A program made the translations under genes and the position numbers. The notes beneath the pieces are model-generated. The model saw only the letters and a program-made list of their open reading frames with translations, was not told the DNA's origin and did not search any database. 64,000 nt of DNA from Nelumbo lutea (taxonomy: Eukaryota > Streptophyta > Magnoliopsida > Proteales > Nelumbonaceae), in contig JAKGHH010000003.1 in NCBI GenBank assembly GCA_022828595.1, forward strand, positions 19,592,934 to 19,656,933, read 5' to 3'. Below are positions 46,140 through 56,639 of the stretch, in pieces. Numbering within the stretch: position 1 is the first letter of the stretch; each line of letters opens with the position of its first letter.

Positions 46140-47351
46140 GGAACCCTATATTTTAAGTTGAGTGCCAATTTAGTACCCGAACTTTAAAACACACAATCTA
46201 GTACACAAACCTTCATTTTGTGACAATCTAGTACCCGATGTTAACCACCGTTAAGTGGCATGCAAAAAGACAAAAATGCCCTTTGATCTGCCATCTCCCT
46301 CGCCTTCAGCTGCAGAGGCTTGTTCTCTTTGATAACAAATTATCCAGTGAGATTCCCGATGGAATTTGGCTGAATCTCGACAACTTGGTTAAACTCGATT
46401 TGTCAACAAACGAAATTAACGGATTGATCCCAGATGATCTCGGTGATTTGAAATCACTTTCCAAGCCTCTAAACCTCTCCTTCAGTCATTTGTCCGACGA
46501 GATCCCAAGATCACTTGGCAGACTGTCGTTGACGGTAGGCTTTGATCTTAGGCATAGCAATCTCACTGCACAAACCCCTCAGACCAATGGTAAGATCACT
46601 TGGTAGACTGCGAGTGACGGTATCTGATATCAATTCAGAGAAAGGGCTAAAACCAGGTTTGATAATATTAATCGCGGTCATTGGTTTGCTCATCATTTAC
46701 ATAATGAAACTGATTCTGCAAATGCTTCATTACCAGTCCTATCGGCCACCCAAATGACTACTATTCCACTGGGATTCAGATCCGGGATACGGCCAGCAAC
46801 TATGGTGAGAGACTACCTGGTGACAGTGATCTGGAGCTAAATCGAAGATGACAATTCGATGGTCGAACTTCTGCTCCAACTTGGTGACGGTGATCAGACT
46901 ATAAACAGGGGACAGGGGTGGCATAGAGAGAGAAAGAGAGAACAATGAGAATGAATGAGAATGTGGGAGAGAAAGAGGGAGGTAGAAGAAATGACAGAGA
47001 AACCACCGCGGGTTCAGATATGCCACCGAAAGTTGCAACAACGAATAGAAGGTGAGGAATGCAGAGCGGGTTCAGATCTACCGTCCCTTTGCTTCTCTGT
47101 GAAGAAGATGAACTGTGTTTGAAAATTTATTCTGTGATTTGAAGGTGAAAGAAGAAGAAGAGAGGAGGAGAGAAGTGGAAGAGATCGGACTGAGAGGGGT
47201 GTCGTGGGTGCGGCATAACTGACGATCTATTAATGGTAGGTAGTAGATTGTGGCAAAATGAAAGTCTGGGTACTAGATTGTCGCACTTTAAAATTCGGGT
47301 ACTAAATTGGTACTCAACCTAAAGTACAAGGTAACTACCGGGAATTTTCCC
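46140..47351. mobile_element. Gene-carrying MULE (Pack-MULE) with an LRR receptor-kinase fragment
   Basis: Terminal inverted repeats: AGTTGAGTGCCAATTTAGTA (left) and TACTAAATTGGTACTCAACC (right), continuing inward through ACTTTAAAA and AATCTAGTAC blocks. The right tip is GGGAATTTTCCC; about 20 bp are missing from the left tip. Same terminal-repeat class as 38722-39249. The flanks TATAATATA / TATATTTAA are too AT-rich to prove a target duplication. No transposase. The rest of the interior (46750-47230) is unrecognised. Confidence 0.75.
46295..46740 (+). pseudogene. Captured leucine-rich-repeat receptor-like kinase fragment
   Basis: LQRLVLFDNKLSSEIPDGIW, then LVKLDLSTNEINGLIPDDLG and LNLSFSHLSDEIPRSLGRLS: three LRRs with the LxxLxLxxNxLxxxIP pattern, ending FDLRHSNLTAQTPQTNG. 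After an 84-bp partial duplication (AGATCACTTGG at 46508 and 46592) and a frame change comes KGLKPGLIILIAVIGLLIIY, which matches the transmembrane start of ZAR1/At2g01210-type LRR-RLKs. The kinase domain is absent. LRR tail and membrane segment of one gene, spliced or deleted together inside a MULE; non-functional as a receptor. Confidence 0.82.
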
Positions 47352-47682
47352 TATATTTAAATATATGTGAATTGGGTCAGACTTGATGTATTAGACTCAA
47401 GCCTAGACTCGAGCCTGATCCTGAAAATATTTGGGCTTGATGTAGACCAAACCCAAACCAGGCCTGAACACAAAACCTAAACACAAGCCCGGAATTTCCA
47501 TGCTGAGCTCAAATGTTCGCCCCTACTTGCTCAAGGCTAATACAATGATAGCGTACTCACATAATCATCATTTTTCTCAAAGCAATATAAGAATATATAG
47601 AAAGGTTAACAGTGGAAGAGAGTACTTACATGACTAAGGTTGGATTAATATCTTTAAAATGTAGTTGGCAATTAAAGTCTTA

Positions 47683-47796
47683 GGCTACATTTGGCATTCT
47701 TACAATATATCTCCTTTTTCACTGTTAAAATGCCCTTATGAACTCTGAGTTTTTAACTATAAGGAGATAAAATCCTTAAGAATGCGAAATGCAGCC
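47683..47796. mobile_element. Tourist-like MITE, ACATTTGGCATTC family, copy 2
   Basis: Ends GGCTACATTTGGCATTC and GAATGCGAAATGCAGCC, preceded by TTA (47680-47682) and followed by TCTA. Relative of 45666-45794. Confidence 0.75.
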
Positions 47797-48284
47797 TCTA
47801 ATGGCTACTTTATTTTCATTTATCAACCAAAAATGTGATAAGCTCATAAGAAAAATATATCCATCTCTTAATAAAATGCACAAATGTGTGTTTATTAGGG
47901 CGGACCTGAGTTACGTCGCGCTGCAGTTTGATTAATTCAGGCTCCAACCCATGCAAAACTTGGGATTGGGTTGTGCTGTTGTCCATATCGCACCCTTAGC
48001 TTCTTTATTCAATGCCTGTTTGGGAGGGCTTTTACACAGCGGGGTCTAGCATTATAAAGTATGTGGTGAAGCATCCAGTAAGCCCAAATACACTTTCATT
48101 GAGCCAAGAAAAGTGGCTTTCCTGTAGTTTCTTCGAAGCAGCTCAATGAAAGCTATAGGCCTTTCTTCCGAAGTGACCCGTAGATTTTGTTGTTTTTGCT
48201 TTGGTCATAGGGCAGGTATCTCCTGTAACCACCGATCACAATTACCTTTATTCCTGATTCATTTAAGCTGAGAACTTAATTTTA
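47797..48284. other. Intergenic with one MITE relic
   Basis: 48010-48185 is a diverged relative of the MITE at 17049 (CCTGTTTGGGAGGGCTTTTA..AGCAGCTCAATGAAAGC). No gene. Confidence 0.5.
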
Positions 48285-49224
48285 GGCGTATTTGGGTGTT
48301 TCTCCAATAGTTTTTACCTAAAAGCCAATTGAAAATTTGTCTAGTGGAAAAGCTCTACATAGGATTTTTGGATCAAAATAGCTTGTTTGGGAAAAAAAGG
48401 GATTCTACCTGATAAGGGCAATTTTTGGGTCCTAATATCAATAAAAAATAATTTTTTAATATAATTTCTAGAATATGTTATTTTTTTAAAATATATCAAA
48501 TAAGGGCAGAAACACTATTCATCTCCTTCATCCTCCAAACCACCAATACATCTCCTCACCTTTAGTTTCTCTCTCTCTCTCTCTCTCCTTCCTCTCTGCA
48601 TCTGAGTTGTTCCAAACTCAGAGCAAAGCTGCTATGAGTTCTTCTTCTGAAGCAATTAGAAAACACATGAAACACCATGCCGGGTATACGGATCGGCAGT
48701 TTGGTTTCAACTACCAAGCCTGTTAGAGGTATTTGAAGCAGTTTCGAATGCCATTAAAGCATGGAAATTGGGATTGGAAGAGGTCTGCGAGTATGCAAAG
48801 TGGAGAAGCGACATACATAGAACAAAGTGCAAAAATGCAAGAATGGGTTTCGTCATTTTTTCTTGTAGCAAGCCAGCAACTACAAGGGTGAATAAAGAAG
48901 TAGATATTTGTGATCAATATTTATTAATTTTAGGGGAAATTTGTTCAGTAGTTTGAAGGAGGAAGAAGATGAATAGTATTTTTTACTTTATTTGATATTT
49001 AAAAAATAAACTTTTTCTAGAAATTATGTTAAAAATATTAATTTTATTGATATAAGGGCCCGAAATTTTTCTTTATCAGCTAGAATCCCTAAAAAAAACT
49101 TCCATTTAGCTTCTCATGTTTGGAAAAAAATGTTTTGAAAAAAATATGACCAACCAAACACTAAATGAAAACTTATTACAAAAGTGGCATTTTTCAGAAA
49201 CCTGCTAGGCTCCCAAACGTGGCC
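48285..49224. mobile_element. PIF/Harbinger-like element with long inverted ends and a foreign core
   Basis: Tips GGCGTATTTGGGTGTTTC and CTCCCAAACGTGGCC are flanked by TTA (48282-48284, 49225-49227). Long subterminal inverted repeats: GATAAGGGCAATTTTTGGG..TTTCTAGAATATGTTA against its counterpart at 48960-49090. The core 48540-48950 is different: a (CT)n leader (48577-48594), an ATG opening MSSSSEAIRKHMKHHAGYTD, then a stop. It could be a captured 5' exon of an unrecognised gene. Confidence 0.6.
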
Positions 49225-50007
49225 TTAGTTAGATCTAACGGACATGCAGGAAGTGGCCCGGCTAGGATAGGCTGAAACAAATCAGTGGGCCTAATGCCAA
49301 TAATCATATGGTCCATATGGTTTTATTTTCTTGGTTTGATTACTGATTAGCGGGTCTCTCTTGCAGAGTCGTTAATTGCTTGATTTACGATTGACGGTCA
49401 TACACGGATATATACATGTTTCTTACTCTAATTTTGGTATACGAACATATCCACCAGCAAGTGAAATTGAACGATTCGCTGATCGACTTGAACCAAATTT
49501 CTCAATTTTATAAGAGAGTTCAAGTGGTTATATAAACAAGGTTTTTAAAACTAAATTGGACAACAAACCGATAAGGGGTCCGGTTTTGGGTCAAATGGTC
49601 TGACTGTTTGAATTGAATGGATGGTCTGTTTTGATAAAAAATAATAATTTTTTAAAATTAAAAATAATAAAAAGCGGTCAAAACTGTTAAGCGAGTCGAA
49701 CGATTCAACCACCCGGATCAGTGGTTTGCTGATAAAATCAATGTTTTTAGCAAAATTCTGGTTTTGGGGAATCCAGTCCGACCATCCAAAAACCATGGAT
49801 ATAACCAAATCATCAAAATTAGTAAAAAAAAAGTTTTTTCAGAGTTCAGTCCCCTTCGGAACTTATTTTATTGGTTTCCAAATGTTATCTACAACCCCCC
49901 TTATTAATAATATCCCCTTGAATTAAGAATTTCCCCCCCTTTACGCTGATCAGAAATGTATGATTGCATTAGGAATTCTGGAGGAGACTGGACTCGAATT
50001 ACCCTCA
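49225..50007. other. Intergenic, no gene seen
   Basis: 49550-49800 is a 'CCGGTTTTGGGTCAAATGG / GGTTTTGGGGAATCC' palindromic relic around an AT-rich core; no coding region. Confidence 0.45.
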
Positions 50008-50136
50008 GGCTATATTTGGTTTGAAAGAAAAGATAAGAAAATGTAAGGAAATGCAAAGAAATCTATATAAGATTTGTAGAGTTTTTCCTTTCTTTTTTTT
50101 TCCTTTCCCTATTTTTTCCATCAAACCAAACATAGC
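50008..50136. mobile_element. MITE, TTTGGTTTGA family, copy 1
   Basis: Ends GGCTATATTTGGTTTGAAAG and CCATCAAACCAAACATAGC; purine-rich left half and pyrimidine-rich right half form a hairpin. A second copy is at 60300-60416. Confidence 0.7.
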
Positions 50137-52092
50137 ATAAAATAGATTGAAAAATAGTTTAAAATTAAAGGGAATAGCAGAATTGATGGAAACTCAGCCT
50201 GGTGATTGGACATTGAAGTGATCCACATTTCTCAGGTAGAGGCCAGTGGATGAAGAAGGGTGGGTTCATATGGTACTTAGTGGGCGAGGTCGACCCATGC
50301 TTTGACAAAGAGAAGCAAAATTTAACACCCAGTCCAAAAGTTCATAACAACACTGTTGGTTTGGGCCCTCTCTATTCTGAGCTCCTCCGCTTTGCCGGTT
50401 CTTTTGGTGCAGCAACCATCACTTATTATTGGATCCTTCCCACTTCCCAGAAATAAACAGCCATGGATAAAATGTCTTTCCTCAGACGCGCGATACAAGT
50501 AAGAATCAGCGGGAAGAGAGAGAGAATGAACAGCAAGCAATCAATCGACACGATGAACAAATAGCTTTTCTTTGCCCATTCAATCAACAATCGACCCACT
50601 ATATATACCAGCTAGCATTAGAGAGAATACAAAACATAAGGACGACATATCACCACATCAACCTCCTAACTATTTGGCTTATGTCCAAACAAATACAAGC
50701 TTTGAGGGGAACATTAATTGGGTTGCACGCCAGTCTAGCTACTTTATGGTGGGATCCGTCCTGAGTCCGACACCCAACTCACCCACCACAAATGCTTCTC
50801 TCATCTATCCACGTACTTGTCAATATTGTCTTCGACCTCAAAAGCTCTGGACTCGCTAATCTCTAGCTACTCTCTATATTAGCCAATGTTGTAATGGTTA
50901 AGGTTAAATTTGGGAATGTGATGGGTTAAAATAGGCCAAAAAGAAAAATAAACCCAAAATTTGAAATTTTCATATAAATGCTTATTAAGGCTTATTTCCC
51001 AAATACAAATTAGTGCTTATTGGTGTGGTGCTGATCCAAAATATATGTATTTGTTTGAAGAAATTTATCTTTAAGCACTCTCAAATTTAGCGTAAAAACA
51101 TGTTCCATGGATAGTTAACTGGGTGATTAATCCATGAAAACCATCATTTAAATGAAACCTGAAAAAGCCACTGATTACCGATTTTCACGGTCCAACCATC
51201 CGGTTGAGTCATCATCTGGAAGTGAGGGCACATTTTTTTTTCCCATATCAATCTCATTCTAGACTTCTAGTTCTAGTCTACATGACAACTATCAACTATG
51301 CCTTTTAGCCCCGTAGGACCTATGAAATAAAAGTAAATTCTTGGCAGCTGGTTTTTTTATGCACGGTTCAATTCAATTGTTCAAAGGATGCATACTTTTT
51401 GTAGAAGAAAAATGTGATACGTCTTGAGCTTTATATGGAGCATGACATAGACATATACTCTGCACTAGGAGAAAAAAAATACAAGGCTTTTGGTGTCATG
51501 GATATGGAACATAGGTACGTATTAGATGTGGATGGGGATAACCAGCAGATCTTTTGGGTGGTATATAGACATGACGTGGATGGGGATGGGGATGGATACC
51601 TCGAACTAGGCGAAAAAAGTGCAAATATATGTATCCATGTTATGGTATGTGATGTGATGTAGATATGGATATTTATCATGTTGATGGTGATGACCGAGAA
51701 GGTTGCCATCAATTAGATGGTCAATTCTGCCAGCTTGGCTGTCCATTTGGTTCTAAGAATCCTAAGATAGCCCTAAAAGCTCTCGCTTTCAGCTCTGTAT
51801 GGCATGATAAGCCACGTTATTATATGAAGAGCTTATGGAGAGACATATGAAAGAGCTATATGGCTTTCATTATCCAATATCCACTGTTGAATGAATCAAA
51901 ACAATCTTGTAAAACTAGGATTATTAGACGTGAAACTGGAATGTTCACTGGCTTAGTATTATTCGGGGTTGAAACACCTAATAATACTGGAACCTTGATT
52001 TGGCTTAGTAGCAGTTGGGCCTTTATAACTACAAATAGCAAAATGTAAAGGGCATGAGCGTTTTTATAAACAATGATATAGAATAAAATTTA
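50137..52092. other. Intergenic, no gene seen
   Basis: 50220-50880 is less AT-rich with several short frames and no recognised domain; 50890-51100 is a possible TTTGGGAATGTGATGGG foldback relic; 51530-51600 has GGATGGGGATGGGGATGGA repeats. None supports a gene. Confidence 0.4.
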
Positions 52093-52207
52093 GGCTAAGT
52101 TTGGAAGGGGTACAAATACAAATAGAGTGCAAAATATTGTATTTTATATTATTGTGTATGTATTTGCACCATATATATTTGTATTTGTATTCCTTCCAAA
52201 CTGAGCC
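52093..52207. mobile_element. Tourist-like MITE, CTCAGTTTGGAAG family, copy 2
   Basis: Ends GGCTAAGTTTGGAAGGGGTA and TATTCCTTCCAAACTGAGCC with TTA on both sides (52090-52092, 52208-52210). Interior matches 22738-22858. Confidence 0.88.
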
Positions 52208-52374
52208 TTAGGGAAAATTTCACTTTAGTACCTTGAATTTTGGAAATAGTGTCACAAATATAAATAGAGTGCAAAATATTGTATTTTATATTATTGTGTA
52301 TGTATTTGCACCATATATATTTGTATTTGTACTCCTTCCAAACTGAGCCTTAGGGAAAATTTCACTTTAGTAAA
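52112..52374 (+). repeat. Local duplication (142-bp offset) spanning MITE and MULE edge
   Basis: 52112-52232 recurs at 52254-52374: the MITE 3' part from ATAGAGTGCAAAATATTG to CCAAACTGAGCC, plus TTAGGGAAAATTTCACTTTA. The second MITE copy lacks its left end, so it arose by sequence duplication, not transposition. Confidence 0.9.
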
Positions 52375-52880
52375 ATAGTGTCAAGTTAGTACCTGAAATT
52401 TCAAATGTGTCACAGCATTATTTAAATTTTAAAAAAGTGTCAAGTTTGTCTTTGCCCTTAATGGATGGTTAGTTATCTGTTGAAAATGTCAAAACCACCA
52501 TTCAAAAAAAGAAACTGTTCATTGTCTTCTATCTTGAGATTGAATTGGTTGGGGTGTTTGAGATTCTAGACTAATGAAATCATTGTCTTCTACCTTTAGA
52601 TCTGAAATACATTCTTGTCTAGTTATTTGTTTGCTTTTAGTTATTGTTTTTCTTTATAATATTTCATGTTTTTTCTCTATTTTTCTTTGAATGTAACCGA
52701 TTCAGTCTCAAGGTAGAAGATAGTGAACAATGTCTTCTTTTGAATGATAGTTCTGACATTTTCAACAAATAACTAATGGTTGGTTAATGACTGTGATCAA
52801 CTTGACACTTTTTGAAAGTTTAAGTATTGCAGTGACACTACCCCCAAAGTTTAGGGTGTTAAAGTGGAATTTTTCTGCCC
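52211..52880. mobile_element. MULE-type MITE with GGGAAAATTTCACTTTAGTA ends
   Basis: Left GGGAAAATTTCACTTTAGTA and right TTAAAGTGGAATTTTTCTGCCC are inverted. The inner arms pair through AGTGTCAAGTT / AACTTGACACT and TGTTGAAAATGTCA / TGACATTTTCAACA. The left arm is disrupted by the duplication above. The flank left of the Tourist MITE (ATAAAATTTA) and the right flank (ATAAATTTGA) are similar. Confidence 0.7.
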
Positions 52881-53462
52881 ATAAATTTGACATTAATTCA
52901 CGGTCAAGATTCATCCCTGTATGGCTATAAAATTCTGACTTGAACAAGTCATTCTCCCTATAAATTATATCAATCATTTGAGGACTGATTAGCTGAACTC
53001 ATTTCAATTTTCATGGGATGTGGGATCAATTATTTTGCTCTGGATCAGTCAGAAATGCAATTGAGAAATGAATGATTACTTTATATACTGCTGCAGGACA
53101 TACTGATATCAAATTCGGCCCATTATTAATGGTATTTTGGTAAAATATATAATGCTATTAAAGCCAAGGATGAGAATGATCACTTTGATGGCTGGAGAAA
53201 AAATCATACACACTCGTCTGAACAATATATCACGAATGAACACACCATTGTTCCGTACAGTTAGACTCATGTGGAACCACACCTTATGTTTAATGTGTAA
53301 GGAATGTTGGTTGGTGTGTTCACTCGTAATAGGTTGTCCAACATGCTCTCAAAAACTACAAAAGGTTAGGGAGAAAATTTTGGCTATTTAGGGCCAATAG
53401 CTTAGGGTGTTGAAAATGTTCTCATGTGCCTGTTTATCTTTTTGGAAAACGGGAAATAATTA

Positions 53463-53579
53463 CACTTTTACCCACACAGATGGTAACATTAGTATTTTCA
53501 ACATGTCATCAACTTGTCTCACTTTTACCCCACACAGATGGTAACATTAGTATTTTCAACATGTCACCAACTTGTCTAG
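53463..53579 (+). repeat. 58-bp tandem duplication
   Basis: ACTTTTACCCACACAGATGG..ATCAACTTGTCTC at 53463-53520 is repeated at 53521-53579 with one inserted C and one substitution. Confidence 0.93.
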
Positions 53580-53994
53580 TTGAACCATTCGAAGCATCAC
53601 CCAGTTATAATTCGGGGTCCAATTGTATTAAAACTTGAAAATTGGTCAAAATCATTTAAAAGTTCAAAAATTATTTGACCTAATTAGTTAGACCATTGAC
53701 TTGTTCAACCCAATGACTGGGTCATGGATTACACACTAAATATGTACGCAAACTTTTAGAGGCTATAGTTTTGCGCTCCGATGTTCAATTGGGGTGACCT
53801 TTTATTTTATTTTATTTTGGGTGATTTTTCAAGATCTCTACATCCCAAGGGTTGTAAGTGCCTTGTCCCACTATTACAAAAAACACAATTTTTTACTCTA
53901 AAATCACATTTCTTAATTCCTTTTACAAATAAAAAATTAAATATAAAATAATGCATATAAAGAATATAATTATACATTATTTAATGATAAGATG
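53580..53994. other. Intergenic, no gene seen
   Basis: AT-rich. CACTATTACAAAAAACACAA at 53872 resembles a CACTA terminus but has no convincing partner. Confidence 0.45.
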
Positions 53995-54000
53995 TGATGT

Positions 54001-54160
54001 ACTTGGTGGCGAACTGTCTGGTGAACTGCCTAGTGGAGAATTGCCTGGGGGCGAATTGCCTGGTGGCGAACTGCCTAGTGGCGAACTGCCTGGTGGAGAG
54101 CTACCTGGTGGCGAACTGCCTGGTGGAGAGCTACCTGGTGGAGAACTCCCTACTAGGCGG
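54001..54160 (+). repeat. 15-bp minisatellite, block 1 (GGTGGCGAACTGCCT)
   Basis: About ten units alternating GGTGGCGAACTGCCT and GGTGGAGAGCTACCT. In one frame it reads (G-G-E-L-P)n, but this is a by-product of the 15-bp period. Confidence 0.92.
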
Positions 54161-54260
54161 CCTATGACTTAGAGAATGGTGGAGCCCCCTGGTGCAGTGC
54201 AACCCGACTGCCCTCAGCATGAGGTGGTCTTCTTTCCTTTGTAGTCAGTGGGTGCTAAGG

Positions 54261-54418
54261 GACCTGCGAGAACCCCATCTTTTCCTCCTCTTTGTAGGTG
54301 ACGGGAGCTGAGAGACCTGCGAGAACTCCATCTTTTCCTCCTCTTTGTAAGCGGCGGGAGCTGAGGGACCTGCGAGAACTCCATTTTTTCCTCCTCTTTG
54401 TATAAGGTGGGAGCTGAA
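54261..54418 (+). repeat. 53-bp tandem, three units
   Basis: GACCTGCGAGAACYCCATCT followed by TTTCCTCCTCTTTGT and a variable GGGAGCTGAG; units start at 54261, 54314 and 54367. Confidence 0.92.
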
Positions 54419-55075
54419 TCAGAGGACCCGAGGGTATTTTCCCGACGGGGGCTCTCCGACGCTTAAGTTAGCACTCTGATTGTGGAGAGCTTTGAAGATA
54501 ATATTGGAGAAATCGTAGTGCTGATCTAATTCCTAGTGTGGCCCATAGGCTTTGGGAGTGAATCGTAGTCTACTCTTTTTTGACTTTTGCCTGTGCCGAA
54601 GAGGCGATCGGGTCTTAAGTAGTAATGTGGCCCGTAGGCTTTGCTTGTGAGGTGTCGAACTATGATTGTGCTGCATCAGCTTTGTAGTGCCGGCCACCCA
54701 CTCCTACAAGAAGCTACTATGAGCTCGACCTTCAGGGGCAACACTACTAACTTTAGGTTGCCAACTCACACAGGAGCCTTGGAAGGCTCGACCGGTAAGG
54801 GCGCCTATGTAGTCAGTTGGTTGCCAACTCCCGCGGAAGCCACGAAGAGCTCATCTTTGTAGGGAAGACCTTGCAGGGAGGACTGATGAGGCATTATCTG
54901 AATTGAAATTAAGGTTGGTAGAGCTACTTAGTCCATTAGCTCCCTGCATAGTCTTTGGGTTCATAAAAAATGTAAATTATAAAGTGATAGCTTCAATTTC
55001 TAAAAAGTGAGGACTTAGCTTTGGTAAGATGAGAACTTATCTTTTGTAGGATGAGAACTTAGCTTTTTGTAGTGT

Positions 55076-55094
55076 GTTCCCACAGACGGTGCCA
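55076..55094 (-). other. Primer-binding site of minus-strand Gypsy element
   Basis: On the minus strand TGGCACCGTCTGTGGGAAC, two bases after the LTR end CATCA. It matches the TGGCGCCGTCTGTGGGAA-type site of plant Gypsy elements with one change. Confidence 0.7.
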
Positions 55095-55195
55095 ATTGAT
55101 GTAACCGTTTTCGGCCACAAACAATGTTTTGTGATGTAAAATTTTTTTGGCTAAGTACCTCGTTATTTGACCTGGTGGTGACGTGCCTTAGTGAT

Positions 55196-55440
55196 GAGCT
55201 ACTTGGTGGCGAACTGCCTGGTGGAGAACTGTCTAGGGGCGAACTGCCTGGTGGCGAACTGCCTACTAGCGAACTGCCTGGTGGCGAACTGCCTACTGGA
55301 GAGCTACCTGGTGGCGAACTGCCTGGTGGAGAGCTACCTGGTGGCGAACTGCCTGGTGGCGAACTGCCTGGTGGAGAGCTACCTGGTGGCGAACTGCCTG
55401 GTGGAGAGCTACCTGGTGGAGAACTCCCTACTAGGCGGCC
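55196..55440 (+). repeat. 15-bp minisatellite, block 2
   Basis: About sixteen units of GGTGGCGAACTGCCT and variants GGTGGAGAGCTACCT, ACTAGCGAACTGCCT. Same array as block 1, expanded. Open in all three plus-strand frames for some distance because the period is a multiple of three. Confidence 0.93.
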
Positions 55441-55751
55441 TGTGACTTAGAGAATGGTGGAGCCCCCTGGTGCAGCGCAACCCGACTGCCCTCAGCATGA
55501 GGTGGCCTTCTTTCCTTTGTAGTCAGTGGGTGCTGAGGGACCTGCGAGAACTCCATCTTTTCCGGATTACCTCCACCTTCCCCCCCCCCCTTTTGGGGGG
55601 TGAGGTCTTTATCTACCGGAGTCCTTGCGGGTTAGGTGGGTGAAAAGCCTCCAAACGGTAAGACTCGTCACATCCCGTCAGAACCGGGGTACGGTGGTGA
55701 ACTCCTCGAGGTCGTCAGGCTGGCGCTTGTGTCAGGCGGCCAGGTCGGCGC

Positions 55752-55870
55752 CTGGGCCAGGTTGTTAAGGCGGCGCCTGCGTCAGTCGACGGGTCGGTGT
55801 CTGGGCCAGGTTGTCAGGTCGGCGCCCGTGTCAGTTGGTGGGTCAGTGTCTGGGCCAGGTCGTCAAGCAG
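55752..55870 (+). repeat. 49-bp tandem, about 2.5 units
   Basis: CTGGGCCAGGTTGTCAGGTC / CTGGGCCAGGTTGTTAAGGC start at 55752, 55801 and 55850, separated by GGCGCC..GTCAGT..GGTCGGTGT. Confidence 0.85.
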
Positions 55871-55927
55871 AAGATCTTCCTACGATACGCCAAACTACTC
55901 CTGTACCGAGCTTCTCTACAAGTGACA

Positions 55928-56164
55928 AACTGCCTAGGGCGAGCTGCCTGTGGCGAGCTGCCTATGGCGAGCTGCTGCCAATGCCTGTGGCAGGCTACCT
56001 ATGGTGAGCTGCCTGTGGCGAGCTGCCTATGGCAAGCTGCCTGGCGAGCTGTCTATGGCGAACTGCCTATGGCGAGCTGCCTATGGCGAGCTACCTATGG
56101 CAAGCTGCCTGTGGCGAGCTACCTATGGCGAGCTACCTATGACGAGCTGCCTATGGTGAGCTAG
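55928..56164 (+). repeat. 14-bp minisatellite (CTATGGCGAGCTGC)
   Basis: About 16-17 units of CTATGGCGAGCTGC and variants CTGTGGCGAGCTGC, CTATGGCAAGCTGC, CTATGGCGAGCTAC. Similar to the 15-bp unit less one base; because 14 is not a multiple of three, the same peptide words cycle through frames. Confidence 0.92.
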
Positions 56165-56232
56165 GCCATACTTAGTTGGCACGAGATGCCATGTGTCACA
56201 ATTCCACTGGAGGGCCAAATCTGCCCTCATCA

Positions 56233-56639
56233 AAATGTATTTATACACACATATAATAATATATATGATAACATGTCATGCCCAAAGACGTTTTCAGCCA
56301 AAGTTTTCTCAAATTTGGAATCTGTCCAATTCACCCCCTCCCTAAAATCCCATGTAGCTGTAATGGCCTTTTGTTTTTATTTTTGAAGTACCGATCGAGT
56401 CATATCCATGTTAGAATATCTATGACAAAAGTGAAGATGATGTGCTCTGTTCGGCTGTTCCTCTACTATCAATCATCATTAATTAGTTTAGTAACTTGGT
56501 TACAGCTAAAGACTCCGAATTCAATAGAAGCAAAGGATAAGTATACAACAAAAGCAGCGTAGCATTCACAACCGAAAGAGAAACAGAAATGCCATCGTTG
56601 GGTGCTACACTGAGGATTAGTGCTCCTCTCTCGACTGTC
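56233..56639. other. BIG GRAIN 1-like 3' UTR and 3' flank
   Basis: No coding sequence; the 3' UTR of the minus-strand gene should lie within 56400-56639, but no clear AATAAA was found. Confidence 0.5.

Larger units (their letters stand above)
45900..47530. mobile_element. GGCCTGGCCC/GGGCCTGAA palindromic repeat split by a MULE
   Basis: Left part 45930-46139 (GGCCTGGCCCAGGTTCCGGGC, then an AT-only tract) and right part 47352-47530 (AT tract, then ACTCGAGCCTGATCC, CCAGGCCTGAACACAAAACC) read as the two arms of one older element, interrupted by the insertion at 46140-47351. Confidence 0.5.
53995..55096 (-). mobile_element. Gypsy-type element: second LTR-like copy and internal remnant
   Basis: The segment 54001-54290 repeats the LTR section 55196-55563 (15-bp minisatellite, then CCTACTAGGCGGCC, GAATGGTGGAGCCCCCTGG, CTGCCCTCAGCATGAGGTGG). 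It begins TGATGT at 53995, and the preceding AGATG resembles the AAATG after 56232. Then come a 53-bp tandem and about 650 bp without recognised coding, up to the primer-binding site. Probably a heavily deleted or short non-autonomous element. Confidence 0.45.
55097..56232 (-). mobile_element. Gypsy-type LTR, largely minisatellite
   Basis: Bounded by TGATG (55097-55101) and CATCA (56228-56232), a 5-bp inverted pair containing TG..CA, with a primer-binding site just outside the left end, which fixes minus-strand orientation. Inside are the 15-bp block (55196-55440), a shared unique segment (to 55563), a 49-bp repeat (55752-55870) and the 14-bp block (55928-56164). 1136 bp in all. Confidence 0.65.

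Noticed and set aside
53872..55074. CACTA transposon bounded by CACTATTACAAAAAAC and GCTTTTTGTAGTG
   Set aside because: The tips look like CACTA ends, but the 3-bp flanks do not match, and the right-hand end lies directly beside a convincing Gypsy primer-binding site that explains the region better.
53951..55450. Long open frames encoding (GGELP)n peptides, as a repetitive protein gene
   Set aside because: The frames are a by-product of a 15-bp minisatellite inside an LTR; overlapping frames are equally open and no non-repeat coding sequence is attached.
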